Assembly (NCBI GenBank): GCA_021732665.1
Contig: JAKFUL010000030.1
Coordinates: 27,534-91,533, forward strand
Length of the DNA stretch: 64,000 nucleotides
Source: Acetobacteraceae bacterium
Lineage (GTDB): Bacteria; Pseudomonadota; Alphaproteobacteria; Acetobacterales; Acetobacteraceae
Reading direction: 5' to 3'
The position numbers and the translations under genes were made by a program. Shown here piece after piece: positions 11,785-19,809 of this stretch. Numbering within the stretch: the stretch's first letter is position 1; every line of letters starts with the position of its first letter. A model generated the notes under the pieces. That model had not been told where the DNA came from. It saw nothing but the letters and a program-made list of their open reading frames with translations, and did not search any database.

Positions 11785-12538
11785 AGACGGGCGTGCGCTT
11801 TTCCGCGAAGGCGCGCTGAGCCTCCCGCGTGTCCTCGGTGCGGGAGAGTGCCACGGTCTGCGACTGCTCGAAGCGGTAGCCGTCGCGAAGCGGCATTTCC
11901 TCCGTCGTGGCGAAGGATTTTTTCGCCGCGCGGATGGCGAGCGGCACCTTGCCCGCGATCTCGGCGGCAATGCCGCGCGCGGTCGGCAGCAGCTCCGACC
12001 CCGGGACGCAATAGCTGGCGGCGTTCATTCTGTAGAGTTCCGGCCCTGTGATCCGTCGCGCGGAAAAAATCATCAGCCGCGCGTCGGAGGGGCTGAAATG
12101 CCTGAGCGTATGCCGCACGCCGCCGGCCAGCCCGACATCCACCTCGGTCATCGACAGGAAGGCATCCTCGCTGACCACCAGGATATCGCAGCACAGCGCC
12201 ATGACGCAGCCGGCGCCGATCGCCGCGCCATTGACCGCGGCGATCACCGGCTTCTCGCATTCCATGATCGCGTCGAAGGCGGCGCGCACCAGGCGGTTAT
12301 GCGCGGGGTAAATGCCGGGCTCGGCGGTCGGCCGCTCCTTCAGATCGGCGCCGGCGGAGAAGGCGCGGCCGGCGCCGGTGAGGATGATGGCGCGGACGTC
12401 GTCGCGGTCATGCAACTCGTCGAAGAGGGCCACGCATTCCTGGCGGAATTTTCGATTCTGCGCATTCACCGGCGGGCGGTTCAGGGTGATCGTGGCGACG
12501 AAATCCGCCACCTCCAGCTCGAAACATTCCATGCTCAT
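11771..12538 (-). CDS. Enoyl-CoA hydratase/isomerase family protein
   Basis: 255 aa crotonase fold. The oxyanion-hole segments are visible: GRAFSAGADLKE (about residues 56-67) and AAVNGAAIGAGCVMAL (about 103-118). The usual hydratase Glu pair should fall near SMTEVDVGLAGG; a Glu is present there. The reaction (hydration, isomerisation or hydrolysis of an acyl-CoA) cannot be fixed. The start ATG at 12538 overlaps the stop of the upstream receptor gene in an ATGA arrangement. It is the last of six overlapping genes (16786 down to 11771), so its acyl-CoA is probably made by the CoA-transferase of the same operon. Confidence 0.85.
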   Translation of the reverse strand: MSMECFELEVADFVATITLNRPPVNAQNRKFRQECVALFDELHDRDDVRAIILTGAGRAFSAGADLKERPTAEPGIYPAHNRLVRAAFDAIMECEKPVIAAVNGAAIGAGCVMALCCDILVVSEDAFLSMTEVDVGLAGGVRHTLRHFSPSDARLMIFSARRITGPELYRMNAASYCVPGSELLPTARGIAAEIAGKVPLAIRAAKKSFATTEEMPLRDGYRFEQSQTVALSRTEDTREAQRAFAEKRTPVFKGR

Positions 12539-13479
12539 TCCGCCCTGATATTCGCCGCGCGAATCACGTCCCGCCAGCGCGCGCTTTCGGCGGCGATGAT
12601 GGCCGCGAGCTCCTCCGGCGTGCCGCTCATCGGCTCCTCGCCCAGCGCCTCCATCCGGGCGCGGAAACCCGCGTCGCGCAGCACCTGGTTGAAGCCGGCA
12701 TTGAGCCGGTTGATCACCGCCGCCGGCGTGCCCGCGGGGGACGCGATATAGTTGAAGGGCGAGGCATCGAAGCCCGGCAAAGTCTCGGCAATGGCCGGAA
12801 TTTCCGGCACGAGGGGCGAGCGTGTGGGCGTGGAAACCCCCAAGGCACGCAGCCGCCCATCGCGCCCATGCGGCAGCAGGATGGAGAGCGTGTCGATCGC
12901 CATCTGCACATTGCCGGCGATCAGCTCCGTGGTGGCCGGCCCGGTGCCGCGATAGGGCACATGCAGCAGGTCCACCCCCGCCAGGAACTTGAACATCTCC
13001 CCCGCCAGATGGCTCGAAGCGCCCACGCCGGAGGAGGCGAAGGCCAGCGCCCCCGGCCTTGCCCGCGCCAGCGCCACGAGTTCCGCCACGCTCGTGGCCG
13101 GCACGGAGGGGTGAACGCACAACAGGTTCGGCGCCCGTTTCACGCTGACCACCGGCGCGAAATCGGCGACCGGGTCATAGGGCAGGCTGCGCATGAGGTG
13201 CGGGTTGATGATCTGCGGCCCCGGCGTGCCGTAGAGCAGGGTCAGCCCATCCGGCGCCGCCCGCGCCACGATCTGCGCCCCCAGCGTGGCGCCGCCGCCG
13301 GGTCGGTTCTCCACGATGATGGTCTGGCCGAGAGCGGCACCAACCGGCTCGGCCAGCATGCGCGCCGTCTGGTCGGCCGAACCGCCGGCGGCGAAGGGCA
13401 CGATGAGGCGGATGCTGCGGCTTTGCGCCAATGCCGGCGTGGCCAGGCAGGCGAGGAAAAGACGGCGATGCATGATCAT
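12535..13479 (-). CDS. Bug/TctC-type solute receptor
   Basis: 314 aa with signal peptide MIMHRRLFLACLATPALAQ and the Bug signature VPFAAGGSADQTARMLAEP, followed by VENRPGGGATLGAQIVARAAPDG. The LAGEMFKFLAGVDLLHVPYRG segment is characteristic of the second lobe. It is a periplasmic ligand-binding protein for an unknown carboxylate. It overlaps both neighbours by 4 bases and lies directly behind a second Bug gene, so the two were perhaps generated by tandem duplication. No permease genes are present. Confidence 0.9.
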   Translation of the reverse strand: MIMHRRLFLACLATPALAQSRSIRLIVPFAAGGSADQTARMLAEPVGAALGQTIIVENRPGGGATLGAQIVARAAPDGLTLLYGTPGPQIINPHLMRSLPYDPVADFAPVVSVKRAPNLLCVHPSVPATSVAELVALARARPGALAFASSGVGASSHLAGEMFKFLAGVDLLHVPYRGTGPATTELIAGNVQMAIDTLSILLPHGRDGRLRALGVSTPTRSPLVPEIPAIAETLPGFDASPFNYIASPAGTPAAVINRLNAGFNQVLRDAGFRARMEALGEEPMSGTPEELAAIIAAESARWRDVIRAANIRAE

Positions 13480-14417
13480 TCCATCCGGATATTGCCGGCC
13501 CTGATCACCTCGGCCCAGCGGGCGGAGGAGGCGCGGAGACGGGCGGCGAATTCATCCGGCGTGCTGCCGATGATGGTGCCGCCCTGCGCGGCCAGGGCTG
13601 CGCGGGTCTCAGGCTCGGCCAGGGCGGCGAGGAAGCCGGCGTGGAGTGCCGCGATGCGTGGCCCCGGCACCCCCGCCGGCGCCAGCACGCCATAGAAGGT
13701 GTCGGAGATCACGCCCTCGATCCCCGCCTCGGCGATGGTCGGCACATTGGGCAGGCCGGCGAAGCGGGTGGCGGCGGTGATGCCCAGCGCCCGCAGCGCG
13801 CCGCCCCGCACCTGCGGCAGCAGGCCGGTGACGTCGCCCAGCATCATCTGCACGCGTCCCGCCACGACATCGGTGATGGCCGGGGCCGCGCCGCGATAGG
13901 GCACATGGGTGATCTCGATCCCCGCCTTCTGGCGGAACAGCTCCGCCGCCAGATGCAGCGAGGAGCCGATGCCGGCCGAGGCATAGGCGATGCTGCCCGG
14001 TGCCGCCCGCGCCATGGCCACCAGCCCCGCCACATCAACAGCCGCAAACGCCGCCGGCACCACCAGCAATTGCGGCACCGCCAGCACCTCGGTCACCGGT
14101 GCCAGGTCGCGCAGCGGGTCATAGGGCATGCGGGCCATGAGGTGAGGCGCGATGACCAGCGCCCCGGTGCTGCCCAGCCCCACCGTCTGGCCATCCGCCC
14201 GCGCCCGGGCCACCGCCTCCATCCCCACCACGCCGCCGGCGCCCGAGCGATGGTCCAGCACCACCGCCTGGCCGAGTGCGGCGCGCAGCGGCCGTTCCAG
14301 CGTGCGGGCGATGGTGTCGGCCGGGCCGCCGGGGGGGAAGGGGATGATGATGCGCAGCAGCTGCTCCTGCGCCAGGGCTGGCGTGGCGAGGGTGGCGAGG
14401 AGCATACGGCGTTTCAT
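13476..14417 (-). CDS. Bug/TctC-type solute receptor
   Basis: 313 aa, start ATG at 14417 overlapping the upstream CMD gene by 4 bases. Signal peptide MKRRMLLATLATPALAQE, then IPFPPGGPADTIARTLERP and the acidic-residue loops of the family. LHLAAELFRQKAGIEITHVPYRGAAPA parallels the neighbouring receptor, so the pair looks paralogous but well diverged. Two receptors in one operon with a CoA-transferase and enoyl-CoA hydratase suggest uptake and degradation of one class of organic acid (inference). Confidence 0.9.
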   Translation of the reverse strand: MKRRMLLATLATPALAQEQLLRIIIPFPPGGPADTIARTLERPLRAALGQAVVLDHRSGAGGVVGMEAVARARADGQTVGLGSTGALVIAPHLMARMPYDPLRDLAPVTEVLAVPQLLVVPAAFAAVDVAGLVAMARAAPGSIAYASAGIGSSLHLAAELFRQKAGIEITHVPYRGAAPAITDVVAGRVQMMLGDVTGLLPQVRGGALRALGITAATRFAGLPNVPTIAEAGIEGVISDTFYGVLAPAGVPGPRIAALHAGFLAALAEPETRAALAAQGGTIIGSTPDEFAARLRASSARWAEVIRAGNIRME

Positions 14418-14998
14418 GCGGCGGCCTCCGGCAGGGTTGTCAGGCCCGCGCCCGCGAGCGGCGGCGCCACCCCCTCGGGCAGCGGAATCTCGTGGTTGTT
14501 CAGCGTGTAGGAGACCATGGTGTAGTAGCCGATCAGCGCCGTCAGATCGACCACGCCCCTGGTGCCCCAGCGCGCCAGCACGGCGTCGTAGAGCGGGGGC
14601 GGGACTGTGCCTTCGTGGTGCAAGGCACGGGTGAAGGCGTAGATTTCCGCGTCGGCGGCTTCGGTAAAGACGGGTGGCTGGGCATGCCGGATCGCCTCGA
14701 TGACGGCGGCCGGCAGCCCGGCCTCGGCCGCGGCACGGGCATGCACCCACCATTCGATCTGGCTGCCGAAACGCCGCGCGGTGGTGATGATGGCCAGCTC
14801 GTTCAGCCGCTTGGGGAGTGCTGTGCGAAAGCGCAGCACCTCGCCCAGCGCCGACCATTTCTCGGCGAGTTCAGGGTTGTGGATGGCGGCGCGCAGCGGG
14901 CCGATGATGGTGCCGCGCGGGCCCGAGACCACGCCGTCATGCACGCGCTGCTGTTCGGGCGAGAGCTCGTCGCGGGAGGGCAGGGAGATGCGCGGCAT
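14414..14998 (-). CDS. Carboxymuconolactone decarboxylase (CMD)-family protein
   Basis: 194 aa, all-helical. ALPKRLNELAIITTARRFGSQIEWWVHARAAAEAG carries the RxxELxIL and (Y/E)W-x-x-H elements of the PcaC-like group. The CxxC pair of AhpD peroxidases is absent, so a peroxidase role is unlikely. Family members decarboxylate gamma-carboxymuconolactone, but many in operons like this have no proven reaction. The start shares a base with the upstream CoA-transferase stop (TGATG). Confidence 0.82.
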   Translation of the reverse strand: MPRISLPSRDELSPEQQRVHDGVVSGPRGTIIGPLRAAIHNPELAEKWSALGEVLRFRTALPKRLNELAIITTARRFGSQIEWWVHARAAAEAGLPAAVIEAIRHAQPPVFTEAADAEIYAFTRALHHEGTVPPPLYDAVLARWGTRGVVDLTALIGYYTMVSYTLNNHEIPLPEGVAPPLAGAGLTTLPEAAA

Positions 14999-16197
14999 CA
15001 GACCACGCCCTTCGCCGCCAGCGCGACATGGTCCAGGCCAAGCTCGGCCAGCACCTCGGCCGTGTGCTGTCCCAGCGTTGGCGGGCCTTTTTCAAAGTGA
15101 AGCGGCGTCTCCTGAAAATTCAACGGGCTGACCACGGATGGCACATCGCCTGCCAGCGCATGCGGTAGCCGGCGCAGCATGTTGCGATGTTGGATCTGCG
15201 GTTCCTCGAACACCTGCGGGATGGTGTTGATGGGCGCCGCCGGCACCCCAGCCGTCTCCAGCAGCCCGGTGATCTGGCCCCTGGTGAAATCGGCGAAGCG
15301 CGCCGTCAACGCCTCACGCATCGCATCCCCATTCACGACACGGGCGCGGTTGGTGGCGAAGCGCGCGTCCTCGGCCCATTCCGGCCGCCCCACCGCCGCG
15401 CACATCTTCGCGAATTGCCCGTCATTGCCGACCGCCAGCACGAAATGGCCATCGGCACAGGCAAAAACATCCTGCGGCTGCACATTCGGGTGGCGGTTGC
15501 CATGGCGGGTCGGCGTCTTGCCGCCCATCAGCCAATTCATCGACTGGTTGGAGAGAAACGCCGCCTGCACATCCAGCATGGCGACATCGATCGTCTCGCC
15601 CTGGCCAGAAATATTGCGCCGTTCCAGCGCGGCCAGGATGCCGACCGTGGCGTACATGCCGGTCATCATGTCCACCACCGGCACGCCAACCTTCTGCGGC
15701 CCGCCGCCGGGCGCGTCGTCGCGCTCGCCGGTGATGCTCATCAGCCCGCCCATGGCCTGGATGGCGAAATCATATGCCGCCTGGCCGGCGCGCGGGCCGC
15801 ACTGGCCAAAGCCGGTCACCGAGCAATAGACCAGCCGCGGGTTGATCGCCCGCAGCGCGGCCGCGTCCAACCCATAGCGCGCCAGGGCGCCGACCTTGAA
15901 ATTTTCCACGCAGACATCGGCGCTCTCCGCCAGCTTGCGGATGATGGCCTGGCCTTCCGGCTTCGCCATGTCCACGGTGACCGAGCGCTTGCCCCGGTTG
16001 CAGGCCAGGAAATAGCCGGCGTCGCGCCCGCCGGGCAGGAAGGGCGGACCCCAGCCGCGGGTGTCGTCGCCCTCGCCCGGCCGTTCGATCTTGATCACAT
16101 CGGCGCCGAGATCGGCCAGGATCTGCGTGCACCAGGGTGCTGCCATCACCCTGGAGAGGTCGAGCACGCGGATATGGGAAAGCGCGCCCTCAGCCAT
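14998..16197 (-). CDS. CaiB/BaiF-type (class III) CoA-transferase
   Basis: 399 aa. The N-terminal Rossmann-like part has VLDLSRVMAAPWCTQILADLGADVIKIE and GDDTRGWGPPF. NRGKRSVTVDMAKPEG and the ENFKVGALARYGLD segment follow. The catalytic Asp is expected in the VGVPVVDMMTGMYA segment (about residues 170-183). These enzymes move CoA between carboxylic acids. The donor and acceptor are unknown; the operon context points to activation of an acid brought in by the two Bug receptors. It overlaps the GST gene upstream by 8 bases. Confidence 0.92.
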   Translation of the reverse strand: MAEGALSHIRVLDLSRVMAAPWCTQILADLGADVIKIERPGEGDDTRGWGPPFLPGGRDAGYFLACNRGKRSVTVDMAKPEGQAIIRKLAESADVCVENFKVGALARYGLDAAALRAINPRLVYCSVTGFGQCGPRAGQAAYDFAIQAMGGLMSITGERDDAPGGGPQKVGVPVVDMMTGMYATVGILAALERRNISGQGETIDVAMLDVQAAFLSNQSMNWLMGGKTPTRHGNRHPNVQPQDVFACADGHFVLAVGNDGQFAKMCAAVGRPEWAEDARFATNRARVVNGDAMREALTARFADFTRGQITGLLETAGVPAAPINTIPQVFEEPQIQHRNMLRRLPHALAGDVPSVVSPLNFQETPLHFEKGPPTLGQHTAEVLAELGLDHVALAAKGVV

Positions 16198-16786
16198 CGA
16201 CGGCGGTCGTCGCGATCATCGAGGGGCGGGTGCTGAACGCCGCGTGCCATTCGGCCAGCGCGCCCCGGCCCTCGCGCCAACCCAGGTCGGCGAAGCGGAA
16301 ATCCAGATAGGCCAGCGCGACCGCCAGGGTGATGTCGCCGATATCCGCCCGCCCCGGCGGCGGTGCCTGGACATGGTTCAGCATGGAGGTGGTCTTGGTG
16401 GTAAAGGCCGTGAGCACGCCTGGCGCCTGCTGCATGGCGGGTCGCGCCCGTTCATGCCGGAACAGGATCAGCGCATCGAGAAAGCTGTTGGCCATGGAGT
16501 GCCGCGTCAGCACCTCCCAGCGTGCCGCCCCCGTGCCGAAAATCCCGCCCCCAGCCATGTCGTTGAGGAACTCGCAAATCGTCAGGCTGTCATAAATCAC
16601 CCGCCCGTCATCCAGCACCAGGGTGGGGATCTTGTTCAGCGGGTTTTCCGGCAGCAGGCCGTCATTGATCAGCTCCATCCCCACCAGGGTGCGGGTGGTG
16701 GTGAGCTTCTCCGCCACCCCCAGCTCATGCGCCGCGATCATCACCTTGCGCACGAAGGGCGAGCGGGGGGACCAGTGCAGCTTCAT
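16190..16786 (-). CDS. Glutathione S-transferase family protein
   Basis: 198 aa. The thioredoxin-like N-terminal domain begins MKLHWSPRSPFVRKVMIAAHELG, with Ser6/Ser9 as candidate thiol-activating residues. It includes NPLNKIPTLVLDDGRVIYDSLTICEFL, the glutathione-binding cis-Pro and DS motif near residues 54-68. A helical C-terminal domain follows. First gene of the six-gene minus-strand operon ending at 11771. It is divergent from pcaH, with an 83-base gap that should hold both promoters. Its role in the pathway is unknown; related enzymes do thiol-dependent isomerisation or dehalogenation. Confidence 0.88.
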   Translation of the reverse strand: MKLHWSPRSPFVRKVMIAAHELGVAEKLTTTRTLVGMELINDGLLPENPLNKIPTLVLDDGRVIYDSLTICEFLNDMAGGGIFGTGAARWEVLTRHSMANSFLDALILFRHERARPAMQQAPGVLTAFTTKTTSMLNHVQAPPPGRADIGDITLAVALAYLDFRFADLGWREGRGALAEWHAAFSTRPSMIATTAVDG

Positions 16787-16869
16787 CGACGTTCCTCATT
16801 CTTTACGCCGAGCTTGTGGCTTTCCCGCCCGCCTGTCCATGATGGTCGAAAGCGACGGAGGAGCTGTGC

Positions 16870-17571
16870 ATGGCGGAGCGTTTCGACCCCTGGCCGGAGG
16901 GCATCCAGCCCGCCGTGCCGATCGCGGGCTATCCCAACACGTTTTCGCACACGCCCTCGGCGCCCCTGATCCGCCGGCCGGCCACGCGCACCGAGCGCAC
17001 GGCGCCAGCGCGGCTGTCCGAAAAACTGATCTGCGGCGATGACAACCTGGCCGTGGTGGCACCGGGGCGGATGGCGCAGGGCCAGTTCATCCACATCTCC
17101 GGCCGGGTGCTGGACGAGGATGGCCGCGGCATCCCCCATGCCGTGGTGGAGCTGTGGCAGGCCAATGCCGGCGGGCGCTACCGCCACCCCATCGACCAGC
17201 GCGATGCGCCGCTGGACCCCGATTTCATCGGCAATGGCCGGGTGCTGACGGATGCCGAAGGGCGCTACGGCTTCTTCACCATCAGGCCCGGCGCCTACCC
17301 GGTGCCGGTGCCCGGCGCCTGGTGGCGGCCGCCGCATGTGCATTTTTCGGTGCTCGGCCCCGCCACGCTCTCACGCCTGGTGACACAGATGTATTTCCCG
17401 GGCGACCCGCTGAACGAGGTCGATCTCATCCTGCAATCGGTGCCCGATGCCGCGGCGCGCGACCGCCTCGTGGCCCGCATGGTGCCCACGCTGGAGACCG
17501 GCCTGGGCTGGCTCGCCTATCGCTTCGATATCGGGTTGCGGGGCCGCGCCGCCACGCCGGAGCTGCCCTGA
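16870..17571 (+). CDS. pcaH: Protocatechuate 3,4-dioxygenase beta subunit (intradiol dioxygenase)
   Basis: 233 aa. All four non-haem Fe(III) ligands can be placed: Tyr104 (GGRYRHP), Tyr143 (PGAYPVP), His156 and His158 (RPPHVHF). Their spacings (39, 13 and 2 residues) equal those of the classical Pseudomonas enzyme. The subunit splits the ring of protocatechuate between the two hydroxyls to give beta-carboxy-cis,cis-muconate. It shares one base with pcaG downstream (TGATG). pcaB and pcaC are not next to it, and the only nearby PcaD-like protein lacks the serine nucleophile. Confidence 0.93.
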   Translation: MAERFDPWPEGIQPAVPIAGYPNTFSHTPSAPLIRRPATRTERTAPARLSEKLICGDDNLAVVAPGRMAQGQFIHISGRVLDEDGRGIPHAVVELWQANAGGRYRHPIDQRDAPLDPDFIGNGRVLTDAEGRYGFFTIRPGAYPVPVPGAWWRPPHVHFSVLGPATLSRLVTQMYFPGDPLNEVDLILQSVPDAAARDRLVARMVPTLETGLGWLAYRFDIGLRGRAATPELP

Positions 17572-18137
17572 TGCTCCCGGCCTCCGAACACACCATCGGC
17601 CCCTTCTTCCCGCAGAGCTTCTTTCGCGAAGGCGACAATGACCTGCGCCGCCGCACGCCCGACGCAGCACCCAGCAGAAGGGGCGAGACCATCACCATCC
17701 ATGGCGTGGTGCTGAAGGCCGAAGGCGTGCCTTGTGTGAACATGGTGTTGGAGGCCTGGCAGGCCGATGCCGCCGGCCGCTTCAACCACCCCGAGGACCC
17801 GGAAGCCGCCCTGGCCGACCCCGATTTCCTGGGCTGGGGCCGCGCCTGGACGGATGCGCAGGGGCGCTATTCCTTCACCACCCTGCTGCCCGGCGGCTAC
17901 GTGGAGGGCAACCACCACCGCGCCCCGCATATCAATTTCGGCATCATGGGGGCGGGGCTGATGCGGATCGCCCGCACCACGGTTTTCTTCCCTGGCGACA
18001 ATGCGGCCGACCCGGTCTTTGCCCTGGTGCCCGCGCAGGTGCAGAGCCGCCTGGTGGCACTGCCGGACGGGCCGGGCCGCTACCGCTTCGACGTCATCCT
18101 GCATGGCGGCGCCGAGACGCCGTTCTTTCAGGATTGA
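17571..18137 (+). CDS. pcaG: Protocatechuate 3,4-dioxygenase alpha subunit
   Basis: 188 aa. The N-terminal SEHTIGPFFPQSF and TIHGVVLKAEG are typical of PcaG. The same barrel core as PcaH is present (VLEAWQADAAGRFNHP, GRYSFTTLLPGGY), but the iron-ligand tyrosine corresponding to PcaH Tyr104 is replaced by Phe (GRFNHP) and the His pair is HHRAPHINF, so it is the non-catalytic partner. Substrate specificity loops lie in this subunit. The start is coupled to pcaH. The 3' end overlaps the convergent hydrolase gene by 10 bases. Confidence 0.92.
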   Translation: MLPASEHTIGPFFPQSFFREGDNDLRRRTPDAAPSRRGETITIHGVVLKAEGVPCVNMVLEAWQADAAGRFNHPEDPEAALADPDFLGWGRAWTDAQGRYSFTTLLPGGYVEGNHHRAPHINFGIMGAGLMRIARTTVFFPGDNAADPVFALVPAQVQSRLVALPDGPGRYRFDVILHGGAETPFFQD

Positions 18138-18907
18138 GCGAAGCGTATCAGCGCCTGGGCGGTCGCCACCGGCTGCTCGGGCAGCAGGGCATGGCCCGCG
18201 CGCGGCACCACGGTCAGTTCAGCGCGCGGGCCCATGGCGGCGCGCAGGGCTTCCAGCGTGGGCGGCGGCGAGATCGTGTCCTCGGCCGCGGCGACATAGA
18301 GCAGCCGCACCCGTTCCGCCGCGCGCAGCCAGCTGCGTTCGGTCGTGGCATTCGTGGCCTCCCGCTGCATGCGCGCGACCGGCGGGTGCCAGCCGGCCAG
18401 CCAGACCCGGGCGTCATTGCCCGGGGCGAAATAGCCGCGTTGGAGATGCACGAGCCGCTCCTCGTCGCTCAGGCTCATGTCGAAGCTGCCATTGATCGAG
18501 GCGCGGATCCCTGGGTCGATCTCGGTGGTGATGGCGGCGGCCAGGATGGCGATGGCGCGCACCTGCTCCGGCCGGTCGTTCAACGCCACGCGGGCGACCC
18601 AATTGCCGAAGGCGTGGCCCACCAGCAGCACGCGGCCGAGGCGCTCGGCCTCGATCACGGCGGCGACGTCGGCGGCCAGGTCATGCAGCGTGAGGCCCGT
18701 CATCGGCCCTTCGGAGCGGCCGATGCCGCGCGGTTCCGGCCGCACGCAGCGCAATCCCGCGGCCGCGAGCAGGGGCACCACGCCGTCATAATCCTCGGCA
18801 CCGCGGCCGAGCGAGGGCAGCAGGACGATGGACGGCCCATTGGCCGGGCCATCGAGATGCACCTCCACCACAGCGCCCTCGCGCCGCACCAGTTTGGTTT
18901 CGCTCAT
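18128..18907 (-). CDS. Alpha/beta-hydrolase-fold protein lacking the serine nucleophile
   Basis: 259 aa, resembling 3-oxoadipate enol-lactonase (PcaD) and related hydrolases. The oxyanion strand (VLLPSLGRGAEDY), the PRGIGRSEGP turn, a possible acid (AAEDTIS) and the catalytic His region (RAGHALLPEQP) are present. The nucleophile elbow, however, reads GHAFG: Ala99 stands where Ser is expected (codon GCC; checked on the DNA). Ordinary ester or lactone hydrolysis is therefore doubtful. Start 18907 is chosen because AAGGGG lies 6 bases before it; the ATG at 18913 abuts that site. It is convergent with pcaG and its start lies only 32 bases from that of the divergent dehydratase gene. Confidence 0.82.
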   Translation of the reverse strand: MSETKLVRREGAVVEVHLDGPANGPSIVLLPSLGRGAEDYDGVVPLLAAAGLRCVRPEPRGIGRSEGPMTGLTLHDLAADVAAVIEAERLGRVLLVGHAFGNWVARVALNDRPEQVRAIAILAAAITTEIDPGIRASINGSFDMSLSDEERLVHLQRGYFAPGNDARVWLAGWHPPVARMQREATNATTERSWLRAAERVRLLYVAAAEDTISPPPTLEALRAAMGPRAELTVVPRAGHALLPEQPVATAQALIRFAQS

Positions 18908-18939
18908 GCGCATCCCCTTTGTTGAGCCAGGATCCCATC

Positions 18940-19809
18940 ATGCCCATCACCTACGCCGCGATGAAACAGGCCACCGCCGATCTCTATTCCTGGTCGCTGC
19001 GAAAAGTGCCCGATGACACCAAACTGGCACTGGCGCGCGCCCGCGACACCGAAAGCAACCCGGTGGCGCAGCGCACGCTGGACATCATGCTGAAAAGCGC
19101 CATCGCCGCCGAGACCTCCGACCGTTTCGTCTGCTCGGACAGCGGCGTGCCGGTCTATTCCATCGCGCTGGGCACGCGCATCACCATCGATGGCGACATC
19201 AAGCAGGCCGTGGTCGACGGGTTTTCGGAATTGGTGGAGACGATCAAGCCGCCGCTGCTCAAGCACGTCACCAACCCCCTGACCAATGAGCGGGGGTATC
19301 ATGGAAAGGACATGCCGCTGGTCACCTGGGACGTGATCGGCGGCGCGGATTATGTCGACATCACCTGCCAGCCCAAGGCGCTGGGCTCCGGCCGCTGGGC
19401 GGCGCTGGAGATTTTTTCCTTCCCCAGCCTCGCGCGGATCGAGGAATACGTCATGGAATGTGTCCTCAAGGCGGGGTCGCAGCACTGCCCGCCGGTGATC
19501 ATCGGCGTGGGGATAGGGGGCAGTTTTGGGCACTGCGCCAAGCTGGCGGAGGCGGCGACCATGCGGCCGATGGGCAGCCGCAACGCCGACCCCACCGTCG
19601 CTGCCATGGAGGAACGATTGCTGAAGGCGACCAACCTGACCGGCTTCGGCCCCATGGGCACGGGCGGCGACACCACGGCGCTGGCGGTGCATGTGGAATA
19701 CGCCTCTGGCCACGGCTTCACCCCCGTCGCGGTGGCGTTCAATTGCTGGATCAACCGCCGCACGCGGGCGCGCCTCTACGATGATGGGCGGGTGGAGCGG
19801 GTGGAATGA
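18940..19809 (+). CDS. Class I fumarase / L(+)-tartrate dehydratase, alpha subunit
   Basis: 289 aa. Three Cys at positions 65 (FVCSDSG), 183 (QHCPP) and 269 (AFNCWIN) match the [4Fe-4S] ligand spacing of two-subunit enzymes such as TtdA. The cluster acts as Lewis acid for water loss from, or addition to, a dicarboxylate. Whether the substrate is malate/fumarate or tartrate cannot be read from sequence. The next gene encodes the beta subunit and overlaps it by 4 bases. The ATG at 18940 has CCAGGA upstream. Confidence 0.9.
   Translation: MPITYAAMKQATADLYSWSLRKVPDDTKLALARARDTESNPVAQRTLDIMLKSAIAAETSDRFVCSDSGVPVYSIALGTRITIDGDIKQAVVDGFSELVETIKPPLLKHVTNPLTNERGYHGKDMPLVTWDVIGGADYVDITCQPKALGSGRWAALEIFSFPSLARIEEYVMECVLKAGSQHCPPVIIGVGIGGSFGHCAKLAEAATMRPMGSRNADPTVAAMEERLLKATNLTGFGPMGTGGDTTALAVHVEYASGHGFTPVAVAFNCWINRRTRARLYDDGRVERVE

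Noticed and set aside
18128..18907. Naming this gene pcaD
   Set aside because: The lactonase nucleophile Ser is Ala here, so the enzyme name is not supported despite the pcaHG neighbour.
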